Source of the DNA: Rhodococcus qingshengii
Lineage (GTDB): Bacteria; Actinomycetota; Actinomycetes; Mycobacteriales; Mycobacteriaceae
Length of the DNA stretch: 64,000 bases
Reading direction: 5' to 3'
NCBI RefSeq assembly: GCF_021025955.1
Contig: NZ_JAJNCL010000004.1
Location: forward strand, 186,001 to 250,000
This document shows, in pieces, positions 35,853 through 46,596 of the stretch (the first letter of the stretch is position 1; each line of letters opens with the position of its first letter). A model generated the notes under the pieces. That model was not told the DNA's origin and did not search any database. It worked only from the letters and a program-made list of their open reading frames with translations. The translations under genes were made by a program, and so were the position numbers.

Positions 35853-37172
35853 TCAGGTTTTGAATGTGGTGTTCGCCGGCCTGGGATGCTGCCCGGGGTC
35901 GATCGAGGGTGGTGGGATGAACCAGGGTTTGTTGTCGGCTCCGATCCGGATTTCCCACTTGCCTACGAACCCCGTTTTGCGGTGCATCAGCCGGTGATGT
36001 GAACGGCACAGCAGGACAAGGTTGTTCATCACCGTAGGGCCGCCGTTGGCCCAGTGCCGGATATGGTGTGCATCGGTCCATGCCGGAACGCATGTGCAGC
36101 CGGGGAACGCGCAGCCCTTGTCTCGGGCGATCAACGCGACTCGTTGTTCGGCGGTGACCAATCGTTTTCCTGGTTTCGCATCGAGCGGCGCGCCGTGATC
36201 GTCCAGCAACACCGTCGACAGGAAACAATCACACCCGAGGAGCCTGGTCTGCGAGACGGACAGTGGCCCGAGCCATGGCATGTGTCCGACGTCGAGTTCC
36301 GACAGATCCACATCGAGATCAGACGAGGACTCTCCACCATCAGACGGTGCAGCGGCGCAGTCCCGGTGCTCAGCCAGATCACGAGCATTGATGTGCACGT
36401 TCACGTGTGGGCGTTGCCCACCATCGGTACCGGTCTTGGCGCAGTCGAGGTAGCGGCGGATCAGTTCGGTGAACCCGTCCGCGGTCCGCTTCGCCGCCGA
36501 CCGGGCATCGGGCGTTCCGTCCGGTGCTGGGGTGGGCATCGTCAGGTTCGACAGGGCGGAGAGCAGCATTTCGCCGGTGAGGGCGTCGAAATCTCCGCGG
36601 ACCACCACCCGACCGTTCAAGGTCGATGCGATCCGCAGCTCGTTACGATCGACATCTTCGGCGGGCGGAATCTCATCGGATTCGAACAACCGCTCCAACG
36701 TCGCGATAACGTTCCGCACCTTCGTTGTCGTCGCTTCCACTCCCGAGGCGGCAGCCAACAACAAATCGATGCACTTCGGTAATGCCTCCTCAGGCATCCC
36801 CTTCGGTGGTGATTCACAGAACGCCACGATCAACACGGCGTGATCGAACGAGCAATCCCCGCAATCAAATCTCGCTGCCACTGCCGGAAACGGCCGCAAC
36901 GCCGCACCCAGCGCGGCGATCTTCTTCCCGTCCCGAACCTGCAGCATCGTGTTCGCCGCCAACCACGAACCGACACCGCGACTGGCAATCACCTGATCAT
37001 CGGAACGCAACGAGAGTTCGTCCACGACCGCCACCCGCACGGCTTCCAGGCGCAGAATCTCCGCACTCGCCTCGATAGCGGCCGTGCGTACCTCGGCGGC
37101 CGTCAACTGCCACAGACGACCGCGTAACCCCACCGCAGAACTAGACACCACGTCCGACAACAGAACACTCAT
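35853..37172 (-). CDS. DUF222/HNH endonuclease protein (13E12 repeat family)
   Basis: This 439-residue protein has an N-terminal DUF222 region (about 1-290) and a C-terminal HNH nuclease motif. The motif shows CAFPGC, TDAHHIRHWANGG and NLVLLCRSHHRLMH, including zinc-type cysteines. The frame extends to 37211, but that start lies inside an SOS box; ATG at 37172 follows GGGGGA and is preferred. This is the actinobacterial 13E12 family, often found in several mobile-looking copies per genome. Its LexA box suggests induction by DNA damage. No flanking inverted repeats were seen. Confidence 0.9.
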   Translation of the reverse strand: MSVLLSDVVSSSAVGLRGRLWQLTAAEVRTAAIEASAEILRLEAVRVAVVDELSLRSDDQVIASRGVGSWLAANTMLQVRDGKKIAALGAALRPFPAVAARFDCGDCSFDHAVLIVAFCESPPKGMPEEALPKCIDLLLAAASGVEATTTKVRNVIATLERLFESDEIPPAEDVDRNELRIASTLNGRVVVRGDFDALTGEMLLSALSNLTMPTPAPDGTPDARSAAKRTADGFTELIRRYLDCAKTGTDGGQRPHVNVHINARDLAEHRDCAAAPSDGGESSSDLDVDLSELDVGHMPWLGPLSVSQTRLLGCDCFLSTVLLDDHGAPLDAKPGKRLVTAEQRVALIARDKGCAFPGCTCVPAWTDAHHIRHWANGGPTVMNNLVLLCRSHHRLMHRKTGFVGKWEIRIGADNKPWFIPPPSIDPGQHPRPANTTFKT

Positions 37173-37203
37173 TGAATCCCCCGATCCCCACCCTCTACGA
37201 TAC

Positions 37204-37219
37204 TCGAACACGCGTTCGA
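37204..37219. promoter_or_regulatory. LexA/SOS box upstream of the HNH gene
   Basis: TCGAAC-ACGC-GTTCGA is a perfect match to the mycobacterial/actinobacterial SOS box TCGAAC-N4-GTTCGA, ending 31 bases before the ATG at 37172. Confidence 0.88.
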
Positions 37220-37242
37220 GTCAAGGGTGGATTTCGCAGAGG

Positions 37243-37890
37243 CTAAGCGCTAATACTGTCGAGGTCGTGGACCACGTCGCAGCAGGCGTCGAGTAATTCG
37301 CGATCATGGCTGATAAGTAATACGCCGACGTCGGTTTCAGCGGCGCGACTCTCGATCAACCGAATGAGCGCGGCCGTCGTGGCGGCGTCGAGCATCGCCG
37401 TCGCCTCGTCGCAGATGAGGTATTTCGGTTGTTGCGCCAGCGATCTCGCTAGGCAGGCTCGCTGTAGTTGGCCGTCGCTGACCTGGTGGGGTCTACGAGA
37501 GAGGAGGTCTGGTGTGAGGCCCACTTCTGCTGCCAGTGCGACCACATCAATTGTGCTGCCGGCAATATCGCCGGGTTGACCGATGATCGAGGCGAGCGTC
37601 TGCCGTGGGTCGGTTGATGCACGGGGCGACTGAAACAGCATGGACACCGTGCCGCGCAATGCCGTGGGTACCGAGAATTTGGTACCCACAACGGGTGATC
37701 CGTCGATCCGCACTTCGCCTGACCACGGTGCGTCCAGTGAGGCGAGAATTCTTGCAAGTGTGGACTTTCCGGTGCCCGAAGGGCCGGTCAGGCCGATCAG
37801 CTTTCCCGACGGAATCTCGAGGGAGATGTTCTCGAGCACCGGTCTGTTTCGGTGGTAACCACTGGTGATTCCCAATGCCTGCAGACTCAT
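37243..37890 (-). CDS. Peptide/nickel-type ABC transporter ATP-binding protein (DppF-like)
   Basis: This 215-residue protein has Walker A GPSGTGKST, Q-loop FQSPRAS, signature VSDGQLQRA (where LSGGQ is usual) and Walker B YLICDEAT, with switch SHD. It is short for DppF because the C-terminal oligopeptide extension with its cysteines is missing. It is the last gene of a five-gene operon (SBP, two permeases, two ATPases), one base after the other ATPase. The frame reading opposite to its end carries nothing credible. Confidence 0.88.
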   Translation of the reverse strand: MSLQALGITSGYHRNRPVLENISLEIPSGKLIGLTGPSGTGKSTLARILASLDAPWSGEVRIDGSPVVGTKFSVPTALRGTVSMLFQSPRASTDPRQTLASIIGQPGDIAGSTIDVVALAAEVGLTPDLLSRRPHQVSDGQLQRACLARSLAQQPKYLICDEATAMLDAATTAALIRLIESRAAETDVGVLLISHDRELLDACCDVVHDLDSISA

Positions 37891-37891
37891 G

Positions 37892-38809
37892 TCAGCCCAC
37901 CTTCCGCAGTGTTCGGTACGTGCGTTCGCCGAGGGTTACCAACTCGGTCGGTCCACCGGACTGTTTCGACTCCGGGCGTCGTAGGTGATAGACGCACTCG
38001 TCGGGGAGATCGGTCAGTTGCGGTGGCGAGCCGGGGATCGGATTCAAACCGCGGGAAGGTAAGGCGCCGAGTAGGTCTCGGGTGTAGTCGTGGAGTGGAT
38101 CCTGGAACACCAGAGTAGCCGGACCGGTTTCCATGATGCGTGATGCGTACATGACGGCAAGTCGATCCGCGACGCCGCTGCGGGTGAGTGATGCCAGGTC
38201 GTGGGTGATGAGCAGGACTGCCGCCCCGGCGTCCGCGCACTCGCGAAGCAGGCTCATGACGTGGTCGGTGAGTTCGCGGTCGAGGTTGGCTGTGGGTTCG
38301 TCAGCCACGATCACCGATGGATTCCCGGCCAATGCACCGGCAATGGCGACGCGTTGCGCCATGCCACCCGACAGTTCGTGCGGGTAGCAGTCCAGAGCCG
38401 AGGGTTCGAGTCCGACGCGAAGCGCCAAGCTGTCACAGGTGTGATCGCTGCCGAGCGCGTCGATGGTTTCTTGCAGTTGCGATCTCGCAGTTCGAACAGG
38501 GGTGAGATGTGTTGCGGCAGATTGCGGAACGAGCGCAGCATGTCGCCCCCGGAACGCGGTGCCGGAGAAGACGTCGATCTCCTGATCGGGGGTGCCAACG
38601 GTGACCGTTCCAGTTCGAGAAGCTTTCGGCGGCAACATGTTCATGACCGAGGTGGCGACGATCGACTTGCCACACCCGGATTCGCCGACGAGTGCGGTCA
38701 CCATGCCGGCGGGAACGGAGAGGTCTATGTCGCTCGCAGCGTGGACTACGGATCCTCCGGGTAGAGGGATCCTGACGGTGAGGGATTCGATGCGCAGGCC
38801 GTGGTTCAC
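37892..38809 (-). CDS. Peptide/nickel-type ABC transporter ATP-binding protein (DppD-like)
   Basis: This 305-residue protein has Walker A GESGCGKS, a Q-loop region ALVPQSAATHLTP, signature LSGGMAQRV and Walker B VIVADEPT, switch THD. The C-terminal oligopeptide-type extension (HDYTRDLLGALPS, then PDECVYHLRRPES) has only one clear Cys. GTG at 38809 overlaps the permease stop by GTGA. The frame stays open upstream to 39556, but that part is an Arg-rich shadow of the permease. Confidence 0.88.
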   Translation of the reverse strand: MNHGLRIESLTVRIPLPGGSVVHAASDIDLSVPAGMVTALVGESGCGKSIVATSVMNMLPPKASRTGTVTVGTPDQEIDVFSGTAFRGRHAALVPQSAATHLTPVRTARSQLQETIDALGSDHTCDSLALRVGLEPSALDCYPHELSGGMAQRVAIAGALAGNPSVIVADEPTANLDRELTDHVMSLLRECADAGAAVLLITHDLASLTRSGVADRLAVMYASRIMETGPATLVFQDPLHDYTRDLLGALPSRGLNPIPGSPPQLTDLPDECVYHLRRPESKQSGGPTELVTLGERTYRTLRKVG

Positions 38810-39627
38810 AGTCGCAACTCCGAAGGTCGAGGGGGCGTGAGCATCGACCGCAGGGCCGAACCGGCGACCGCAACTGCGACGGTGGCGATCACGAGGACTG
38901 CGGCGGGGAATACCAGCGTCCACCAACCGCCGAGGAGCAGAGAACTGCGTGCCTCTTCGAGAAGCGTTCCTAGACTGGGTTTGTGCGGGGGAAGGCCGAA
39001 ACCCAGGAAGGACAAGGTAGATTCGTGCCAGACTGCGTGGGGTAGGAGGAGAACAACCGCGATCAAGGCCTGCGGCGCCGTCGCCGGCACGAGGTGGCGC
39101 ATGATCACGTGACGCCGACTTGCCCCCGCGAGAATGGCGGCGTCGATGTACGGTCGTTCGCGCAGACTCAAGATCTCGGAGCGGATGATCCGGGCCACTT
39201 GGGTCCAGTGGGTCAGTGCGATCGAAAGCACGATGGCGGCAATGCTTCCGCGAAACATTGCGACGATGACGATGCCGAGCAACAGGTGGGGGAGTGCGTT
39301 GACGGCATCGGTGCCGCGCATGACGAACCTGTCCACCCATCCGCCGACCAGGCCGGACGTGGTACCGACGGCGACGCCGATCACCGTGGCGAGAAGCGCG
39401 CAGGCGAGTGCGATGAGTAGTGAGGTTCGAATGCCTGCAGCTATGCGCACGAACAGATCTCGCCCCGCAGAGTCTGTTCCGAACGGGTGATCGAAGGATG
39501 GAGCCAGGCGCGCCGCCGAGAAGTCGGTGACCCGGTCGTCGACGTCGGCCAACCATGGGACCAGCGCCGCGTACAGGGCAACGAGGATCAGCACGCCGAG
39601 GGCGATCTTGAAGCGTCGCTCAGCCAT
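38806..39627 (-). CDS. Peptide/nickel-type ABC permease (DppC-like)
   Basis: This 273-residue inner-membrane permease has about six helices. It shows the DppC marks HPFGTDSAGRDLFVRI and the EAA-type cytoplasmic loop YIDAAILAGASRRHVIMRHLVP. The stop overlaps the next ATPase gene, and its start overlaps the DppB-like stop by 8 bases. It forms the channel with the DppB-like subunit. Confidence 0.9.
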   Translation of the reverse strand: MAERRFKIALGVLILVALYAALVPWLADVDDRVTDFSAARLAPSFDHPFGTDSAGRDLFVRIAAGIRTSLLIALACALLATVIGVAVGTTSGLVGGWVDRFVMRGTDAVNALPHLLLGIVIVAMFRGSIAAIVLSIALTHWTQVARIIRSEILSLRERPYIDAAILAGASRRHVIMRHLVPATAPQALIAVVLLLPHAVWHESTLSFLGFGLPPHKPSLGTLLEEARSSLLLGGWWTLVFPAAVLVIATVAVAVAGSALRSMLTPPRPSELRL

Positions 39628-40654
39628 CGGTCCTCACTCTCGGGTCGAGTACTGCAACCAGGACGTCGGCAAGTAGTGAGCCGAGCATGACCGTCAATGT
39701 TGTACCGACGGTGAGGAATCCGAGCAGAGCCATGTCGAGGTCGCGGGCAGAGGAAACGATGGCGCCGGCGATCCCCGGCCAACTGAAGACCTCTTCCACC
39801 AGCACTGCCCCGACTATCAGTTCGGGCAACCGCACGCCGACGATGTTCACGAAAGGTGCCAGTGACGTCGGCAGTATGTGGCGCTTCGTAATGGTCGGCG
39901 TCGGGATTCCGCGCGCTACTGCGCCCGCGACAAACCCTTCGCCTTTCGAGCCCACGACGGATTCTCGGACGGCGAGGAGGAGCCACGGCATCTGCGAAAT
40001 GGCGAGCACCGTCACCGGTAGGATCAAGTGTCGGATGACCTGTCCCGGTGTGGGATCGGCACCCCCATCGGTCAGTCCGGCGACCGGGAGCCAGCCAAGA
40101 GTCAAAGCGAAGAGCGCGATGGCCCCCAGCGACAAGACAAACGGCGGAAGTCCCTGTACGACGACGCTCAGCCCGGACACGATCTTGTCCAGGAACCCTC
40201 CACTGCGGATTCCGGCGAGAACACCGAGTGCCAGCGAGGCGAGAATCGCGATGATGAGTGAGATGCCGACCAGCAGCAGGGTCCACGGCAAACGTTCGGA
40301 GATAACCTGGGAAACAGACTGATTGAACGATCTGGAAATTCCGAGATCACCGGTGAACACACCCTGAAGCCAATTCCAGTACGTGCTGTACCAGGGGTTG
40401 TCGAAACCCATCTGGTCGGCGATCAACGCTTTGTCTGCGTCGCTGGTCGTCATGTATCGCGTGCCGAGATAGCCGACCAGTGGATCGAACGGTGAAATTG
40501 CCGCGGCGGCAAAGAGTCCCGCGGACACCACAGCGATCACGGGCACGATGAACAACACCCGCCGACCGACCATCGTGAGGATGGCCTTTCGGCGGGAGTT
40601 GTCACGGTGGCCCCGCGACGGCGGCGCGTCTGCCCGAACGTCGACCGCTGTCAT
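39620..40654 (-). CDS. Peptide/nickel-type ABC permease (DppB-like)
   Basis: I chose ATG at 40654, whose ATGA overlaps the stop of the binding-protein gene; the frame opens at 40687. The product has 344 residues with an N-terminal helix, a periplasmic loop with NPWYSTYWNWLQGVFTGDLG (typical of DppB/NikB) and an EAA loop FVAGAVARGIPTPTITKRHILP. Compared with DppB the loop after helix 1 is a little long. Confidence 0.9.
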   Translation of the reverse strand: MTAVDVRADAPPSRGHRDNSRRKAILTMVGRRVLFIVPVIAVVSAGLFAAAAISPFDPLVGYLGTRYMTTSDADKALIADQMGFDNPWYSTYWNWLQGVFTGDLGISRSFNQSVSQVISERLPWTLLLVGISLIIAILASLALGVLAGIRSGGFLDKIVSGLSVVVQGLPPFVLSLGAIALFALTLGWLPVAGLTDGGADPTPGQVIRHLILPVTVLAISQMPWLLLAVRESVVGSKGEGFVAGAVARGIPTPTITKRHILPTSLAPFVNIVGVRLPELIVGAVLVEEVFSWPGIAGAIVSSARDLDMALLGFLTVGTTLTVMLGSLLADVLVAVLDPRVRTDG

Positions 40655-42273
40655 TGCCCTCTGGCCCACGTCTGCAGTGACCACCACGGACCCCAGGTCA
40701 CACCGTGTGAGTGTGGCTCGAGTACCGGTCCGGACATCTGCCAGTCGGAATCCTTCGATACGTACGTATGGTCGAGGAAGACGAGGATGACAAATCCGGG
40801 ATCCTCGACGTACGCCTGCTGAACGTCGCGATACGCGGCGTCACGCGTTGCCTGATCCAGGCTGCGGCGTCCTACTTCCAAGCCTGCGTCGACTGCTGGA
40901 TTGGAGTAGTCGCTGGCGTTGTCGTAGATGCTGCCGACCCCGGGTGCGATGTACTTCGAGTTCAGCGCGTCGTACACCTGTGTGTCAGGGTCGAAAGGTT
41001 CGTCGCCGCCGCCGAGAAGCGTCGAATCCTGGTTGATGCGAGGGTCTATGCGGTCCCAGGAGAGAGCTTCGAGGTCCACCTCGATGCCGACGGCGAGAGC
41101 GTCGGAGGCAAATGCCTGAGCGAGATCACGTCGGACCGTGTCGACGGAGTTGTACATGATCGTGAACTGCGCGCGCCGGCCGTCCTTCGAACGGATTCCG
41201 TCGGCACCTTCGATCCAGCCGGCCTCGGTCAGAATTCGCTCGGCCGCGGCCGGGTCGTAGGCGAAGGTCGCATTCGGGTTGTACGAGTCGCCGTAGACCT
41301 CGGGGATCGGAGTGGCCGCAACTCGGCCGTGTCCGCCTAGGACGTTGTCGATCATCGACTGGCGATTGGCGGCGAGGTTGAGTGCCATACGCACGGCTTT
41401 GTCGCCCGCCACGGGATTGTTCGTGGGGAGTGAGAGACCGCGCCAGTCTGCCGACTGATGGGCTGTCACCGACATGTTGTCTTTATCCGAGAATGTATTG
41501 GCAAGCAGCGGAGGAAGATTGGTTCCGTCGATCTCACCGGACACCATACGTTGGGCGCGGGTGTTGTCATCGGGAACGTAGAGGAGAGTCAGCTTCTTGA
41601 TCTCCGGCGCGCCGTCCCAGTAGTTCTCGTTCGCCTCGAAGACCGCTCGATCCGGTGAGAGGTCGACGAGTGTGTACGGACCGGTGCCGACGGGTGCGGT
41701 GTTCAACGGCGATTCGGCGGCCAGTCCGGGTGTCGCGAGCGACTCCGACGGAACCATGCCGATCAGCATCTTCGTCAGCAACGGCGCATACGAGTAGGCG
41801 AGGCGAAACTCGACTGTGCTGTCGTCGACGGCCACGACATCGCTGATCATGTCGTACGACGACCGCGCTTCCGAGGCGGAAGCGGGATCGAGGATCGCCT
41901 TGTACGTGGCAACCACGTCGGCGGCATCGAAGGTCGATCCGTCGGAGAAGGTGACCCCGTCACGGAGTTTGACCGTCCAGATTGTCGCGTCGGCGTTGGC
42001 CGTCGGCATCTCTGCGGCCAAAGACGGCTCGAACCCAGGCATGCCGGTGCCTCCGGTGAGCCGGACGAGACCGTCGTACATCTTGGCTTCACCGGCAGCG
42101 CCGAAGCCTGCGACCGGGTTGTAGCCGCCCAGTTCGTAGCCGTCGGCCAAGACCAGGCCGTCGTTATTGCCCGAAGAGTTGGTGCCGGTCGGGCTACTGC
42201 ACGACGTGATCAGAAGTGCGCCGATTGCGGCGGTTGCGGTGAGCGTCAGAACGCCTGGTTTGTGGAGTTTCAC
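40651..42273 (-). CDS. Family 5 extracellular solute-binding lipoprotein
   Basis: This 540-residue protein has a lipoprotein signal (MKLHKPGVLTLTATAAIGA, lipobox LITSC with Cys25). The family 5 fold text follows (YELGGYNPVAGFGAAGEAKMYDGLVRL, WTVKLRDGVTFSDGSTFDAADV). It delivers ligand to the DppBCDF-like transporter downstream. Members bind peptides, nickel chelates or opines; the ligand cannot be read here. Start is GTG with AAAGGAC upstream. A GGACA-GG-TGTCC palindrome lies at 42292-42303, within the leader. Confidence 0.88.
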   Translation of the reverse strand: MKLHKPGVLTLTATAAIGALLITSCSSPTGTNSSGNNDGLVLADGYELGGYNPVAGFGAAGEAKMYDGLVRLTGGTGMPGFEPSLAAEMPTANADATIWTVKLRDGVTFSDGSTFDAADVVATYKAILDPASASEARSSYDMISDVVAVDDSTVEFRLAYSYAPLLTKMLIGMVPSESLATPGLAAESPLNTAPVGTGPYTLVDLSPDRAVFEANENYWDGAPEIKKLTLLYVPDDNTRAQRMVSGEIDGTNLPPLLANTFSDKDNMSVTAHQSADWRGLSLPTNNPVAGDKAVRMALNLAANRQSMIDNVLGGHGRVAATPIPEVYGDSYNPNATFAYDPAAAERILTEAGWIEGADGIRSKDGRRAQFTIMYNSVDTVRRDLAQAFASDALAVGIEVDLEALSWDRIDPRINQDSTLLGGGDEPFDPDTQVYDALNSKYIAPGVGSIYDNASDYSNPAVDAGLEVGRRSLDQATRDAAYRDVQQAYVEDPGFVILVFLDHTYVSKDSDWQMSGPVLEPHSHGVTWGPWWSLQTWARGQ

Positions 42274-42444
42274 GGGTGTCCTTTCCTCGGTGGACAGGTG
42301 TCCGAAAACATCTGTTCACCTATTCAGGTATTCATATGATCTCATCTCGAAACGGATATTTCGCACAAAGGCCGAACCCTGCGACCTTGGCCCCACCCGT
42401 AGCACTCCGAGAGCGCCGTTACCGCAGGCCGTAGTCTGTTCCCC

Positions 42445-43701
42445 GTGCGCGTACTAGTAATCGGCTCCGGAGCCCGTGAACATGCCCTCCTTCTCTCTCT
42501 TGCTCGCGATCCAGGTGTCACGGCCCTGATCTGCGCGCCTGGCAATGCCGGGATCGCAAAAATCGCCGAGCAGCACCCCATCGACGTTGCTTCGGGTGAC
42601 GCGGTTACCGCGCTGGCCAAGAAAGTCGAGGCTGATCTCGTCGTCATCGGACCTGAGGTTCCCCTGGTTCTCGGTGTCGCAGATGCAGTGCGCGCAGCAG
42701 GTATCGCCTGCTTCGGGCCGTCGGCCGACGCCGCCCGCATCGAGGGCTCGAAGGCTTTCGCCAAGGACGTGATGGCTGTCGCCGGCGTCAAGACCGCACA
42801 CAGCGAGATCGTCGACAATCCGGCGAAGCTTGACGACGCGCTCGACCGCTTCGGACCGAACTGGGTGGTCAAGGACGACGGACTGGCTGCAGGCAAGGGT
42901 GTTGTCGTCACGACGGATCGTCTCGCCGCGCGGGATCACGCCGCTGAACTGCTCGAGACCGGACACCCGGTTCTCCTCGAGTCCTTCCTCGACGGTCCGG
43001 AAGTTTCGCTCTTCTGCCTCGTCGACGGCGAAACCGTGATCCCGCTCCTCCCGGCGCAGGACCACAAGCGCGTCGGCGACGGAGATTCCGGACCCAACAC
43101 CGGCGGCATGGGCGCGTACACACCGTTGCCGTGGCTGCCTGACGAGATGGTCACGCAGATCGTCGACGACGTGGTCAAGCCCGTCGCTGCCGAGTTGGTG
43201 GCGCGCGGTAGCAGCTTCTCCGGCCTTCTCTACGCTGGTCTGGCGATCGGCGTCGACGGCCCGGCCGTGGTCGAATTCAACTGCCGGTTCGGTGACCCCG
43301 AAACTCAGGCTGTACTTGCTCTCCTCGAAACGCCGCTGGGCGGTCTACTCAATGCAGCCTCGACCGGAACTCTCGATTCGGTCGGTCCGTTGCAGTGGCG
43401 CGACGGTTCCGCCGTCACGGTCGTGATTGCTGCCGAGAACTACCCGGCAACCCCGCGCACCGGTGACGTGATCACCGGAGCCGACGCCGACGGAGTCCTG
43501 CACGCCGGTACCAAGAAGCGTGAAGACGGAGCCGTCGTCTCGGCCGGTGGACGTGTGCTGAGTGTTGTCGGAGTGGGCAAGGATCTGACCGAAGCTCGTG
43601 ACGACGCCTACGCAAAGATCGCCGACGTCAAGCTTCCCGGCGGTCATTTCCGCAAGGACATCGGACTCGGCGCCGTCGAAGGTCGCATCTCAATTCCCTG
43701 A
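42445..43701 (+). CDS. purD: Phosphoribosylamine-glycine ligase
   Basis: This 418-residue ATP-grasp enzyme of purine synthesis joins glycine to phosphoribosylamine. It has the N-terminal [13 protein letters not shown], the glycine-rich [13 protein letters not shown] loop, the PurD signature RFGDPETQ and a normal C-terminal subdomain. Start GTG at 42445 gives the exact family N-terminus. It belongs to the conserved backbone: purD is near purB in mycobacteria. Confidence 0.97.
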   Translation: MRVLVIGSGAREHALLLSLARDPGVTALICAPGNAGIAKIAEQHPIDVASGDAVTALAKKVEADLVVIGPEVPLVLGVADAVRAAGIACFGPSADAARIEGSKAFAKDVMAVAGVKTAHSEIVDNPAKLDDALDRFGPNWVVKDDGLAAGKGVVVTTDRLAARDHAAELLETGHPVLLESFLDGPEVSLFCLVDGETVIPLLPAQDHKRVGDGDSGPNTGGMGAYTPLPWLPDEMVTQIVDDVVKPVAAELVARGSSFSGLLYAGLAIGVDGPAVVEFNCRFGDPETQAVLALLETPLGGLLNAASTGTLDSVGPLQWRDGSAVTVVIAAENYPATPRTGDVITGADADGVLHAGTKKREDGAVVSAGGRVLSVVGVGKDLTEARDDAYAKIADVKLPGGHFRKDIGLGAVEGRISIP

Positions 43702-43715
43702 CTCGCACTTCCGGA

Positions 43716-43748
43716 GGGCCGGTGAACTTTCTGTTCATCGGCCCTTTT
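43716..43748 (+). terminator. Terminator of purD
   Basis: A 12-base-pair stem with one mismatch (GGGCCGGTGAAC with GTTCATCGGCCC) and a 5-base loop is followed by TTTT. Confidence 0.8.
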
Positions 43749-43772
43749 CATGGAAAATCAACGGTTCCTTGA

Positions 43773-45512
<1,740 letters not shown>

Positions 45513-45622
45513 AGCGACAACTCGCGGTCAGGTGCGGTGGGATCAACTTCTGCCGCACCTGTTCGGCGTGGGCAGCGGTTACAGTCACCTGGACAGACGA
45601 CGCTCGATCCAGGGATGTAGAC

Positions 45623-46456
45623 GTGAGGCGGACAAAATCCGAGATCGACGGTGATTGGCTCCGGTGGGGCGTGCCGTCGAACGACGAGCTGGTGGTATCC
45701 GAACACGAATTGGACGATGAGCCCGAAGATTTGGTTCTGTGGGGTGGTGCGTCGAGTGCTGATCAACCGGTGACCTGGGAAACCCACGCACACCGATCGA
45801 ACGAGATTCTGTTCCCCCGTTCCGGCATAGTGGTTGTACGCTCAGGCGCTCAGATGTGGACTTTGCTGCCGGGCAGAGGTCTGTGGATACCGGCACTGGT
45901 TCGGCACTCGGTGCGCGTTGCCGCGGGTGCGCAATTCTTGACCGTGTATTGCGCTGTAGGGCAGGGACCTTCGCTCGGTGATCACCCGGTTGCGGTGCAC
46001 GGCACGCCGCTTCTGTACGAGTTGTTTCTGCATCTGAGTGCTCGCGACATGTCGGACGATGCGAGGCGCCGCGCCGAGCGAGTATTCTTCGACCTCGTTG
46101 TTCACGGCGACGAGCGCGGAGCGATGAAGATTCCCGATTCGGGGCCGGTCGGCCGGATTGCGCGCGACCTGTTGTCCCAACCGGACGATCCACGCAGTTT
46201 CGAAGACTGGGCGAACGAGATCGGTGTCAGTACCAGCACTTTGGCTCGTCGATTCAAAGTGGATACCGGCGTCAGTTTCGGCCAGTGGCGCGTACTGCTT
46301 CGGATGAACGTGGCGATGTCCCTGCTCGGCCAAGGCGTTGCGGTGGCCGATGTGGCAGAGCAGATCGGATACTCGACGCCCAGTAGTTTCGTCGCCGCCT
46401 TCAAGCAGTCCACCGGTGTCACGCCGACGGCATTTCGAAAGAACGCGGACCGCTGA
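45623..46456 (+). CDS. AraC-family transcriptional regulator
   Basis: This 277-residue protein has an N-terminal cupin-like sensor (WETHAHRSNEILFP, GRGLWIPALVRHSV) and a C-terminal double helix-turn-helix (about 185-270). The latter shows FEDWANEIGVSTSTLARRFK and the AraC signature around IGYSTPSSFVAAFKQSTGVTP. GTG at 45623 is my start; the frame runs further upstream inside the cholesterol oxidase gene. It lies before an iron-boxed binding protein, so control of siderophore use is possible, as with other cupin-AraC regulators. Confidence 0.87.
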   Translation: MRRTKSEIDGDWLRWGVPSNDELVVSEHELDDEPEDLVLWGGASSADQPVTWETHAHRSNEILFPRSGIVVVRSGAQMWTLLPGRGLWIPALVRHSVRVAAGAQFLTVYCAVGQGPSLGDHPVAVHGTPLLYELFLHLSARDMSDDARRRAERVFFDLVVHGDERGAMKIPDSGPVGRIARDLLSQPDDPRSFEDWANEIGVSTSTLARRFKVDTGVSFGQWRVLLRMNVAMSLLGQGVAVADVAEQIGYSTPSSFVAAFKQSTGVTPTAFRKNADR

Positions 46457-46526
46457 TCGAATTTCGACATTCTTTGACAAAACTCCGCGATTGCGTCAAC
46501 TCCTGATCCGCTCTACCGTTAGCCAT

Positions 46527-46545
46527 GTAGGCGAGGCTTACTTTA
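46527..46545. promoter_or_regulatory. Candidate IdeR iron box before a siderophore-binding lipoprotein
   Basis: GTAGGCGAGGCTTACTTTA agrees with the IdeR consensus at 13 of 19 positions, including AGGCT. It lies 51 bases upstream of the GTG at 46597. Confidence 0.55.
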
Positions 46546-46596
46546 CTTTCCGGGTTCGGGTTTCTCCCGAAACCCGCTCGACAGCATGGGGCAGAA

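Noticed and set aside
38810-39556. Upstream extension of the DppD-like ORF
   Set aside because: The extra 249 residues are out-of-frame permease sequence; GTG at 38809 gives a normal ATPase start with a 4-base overlap.
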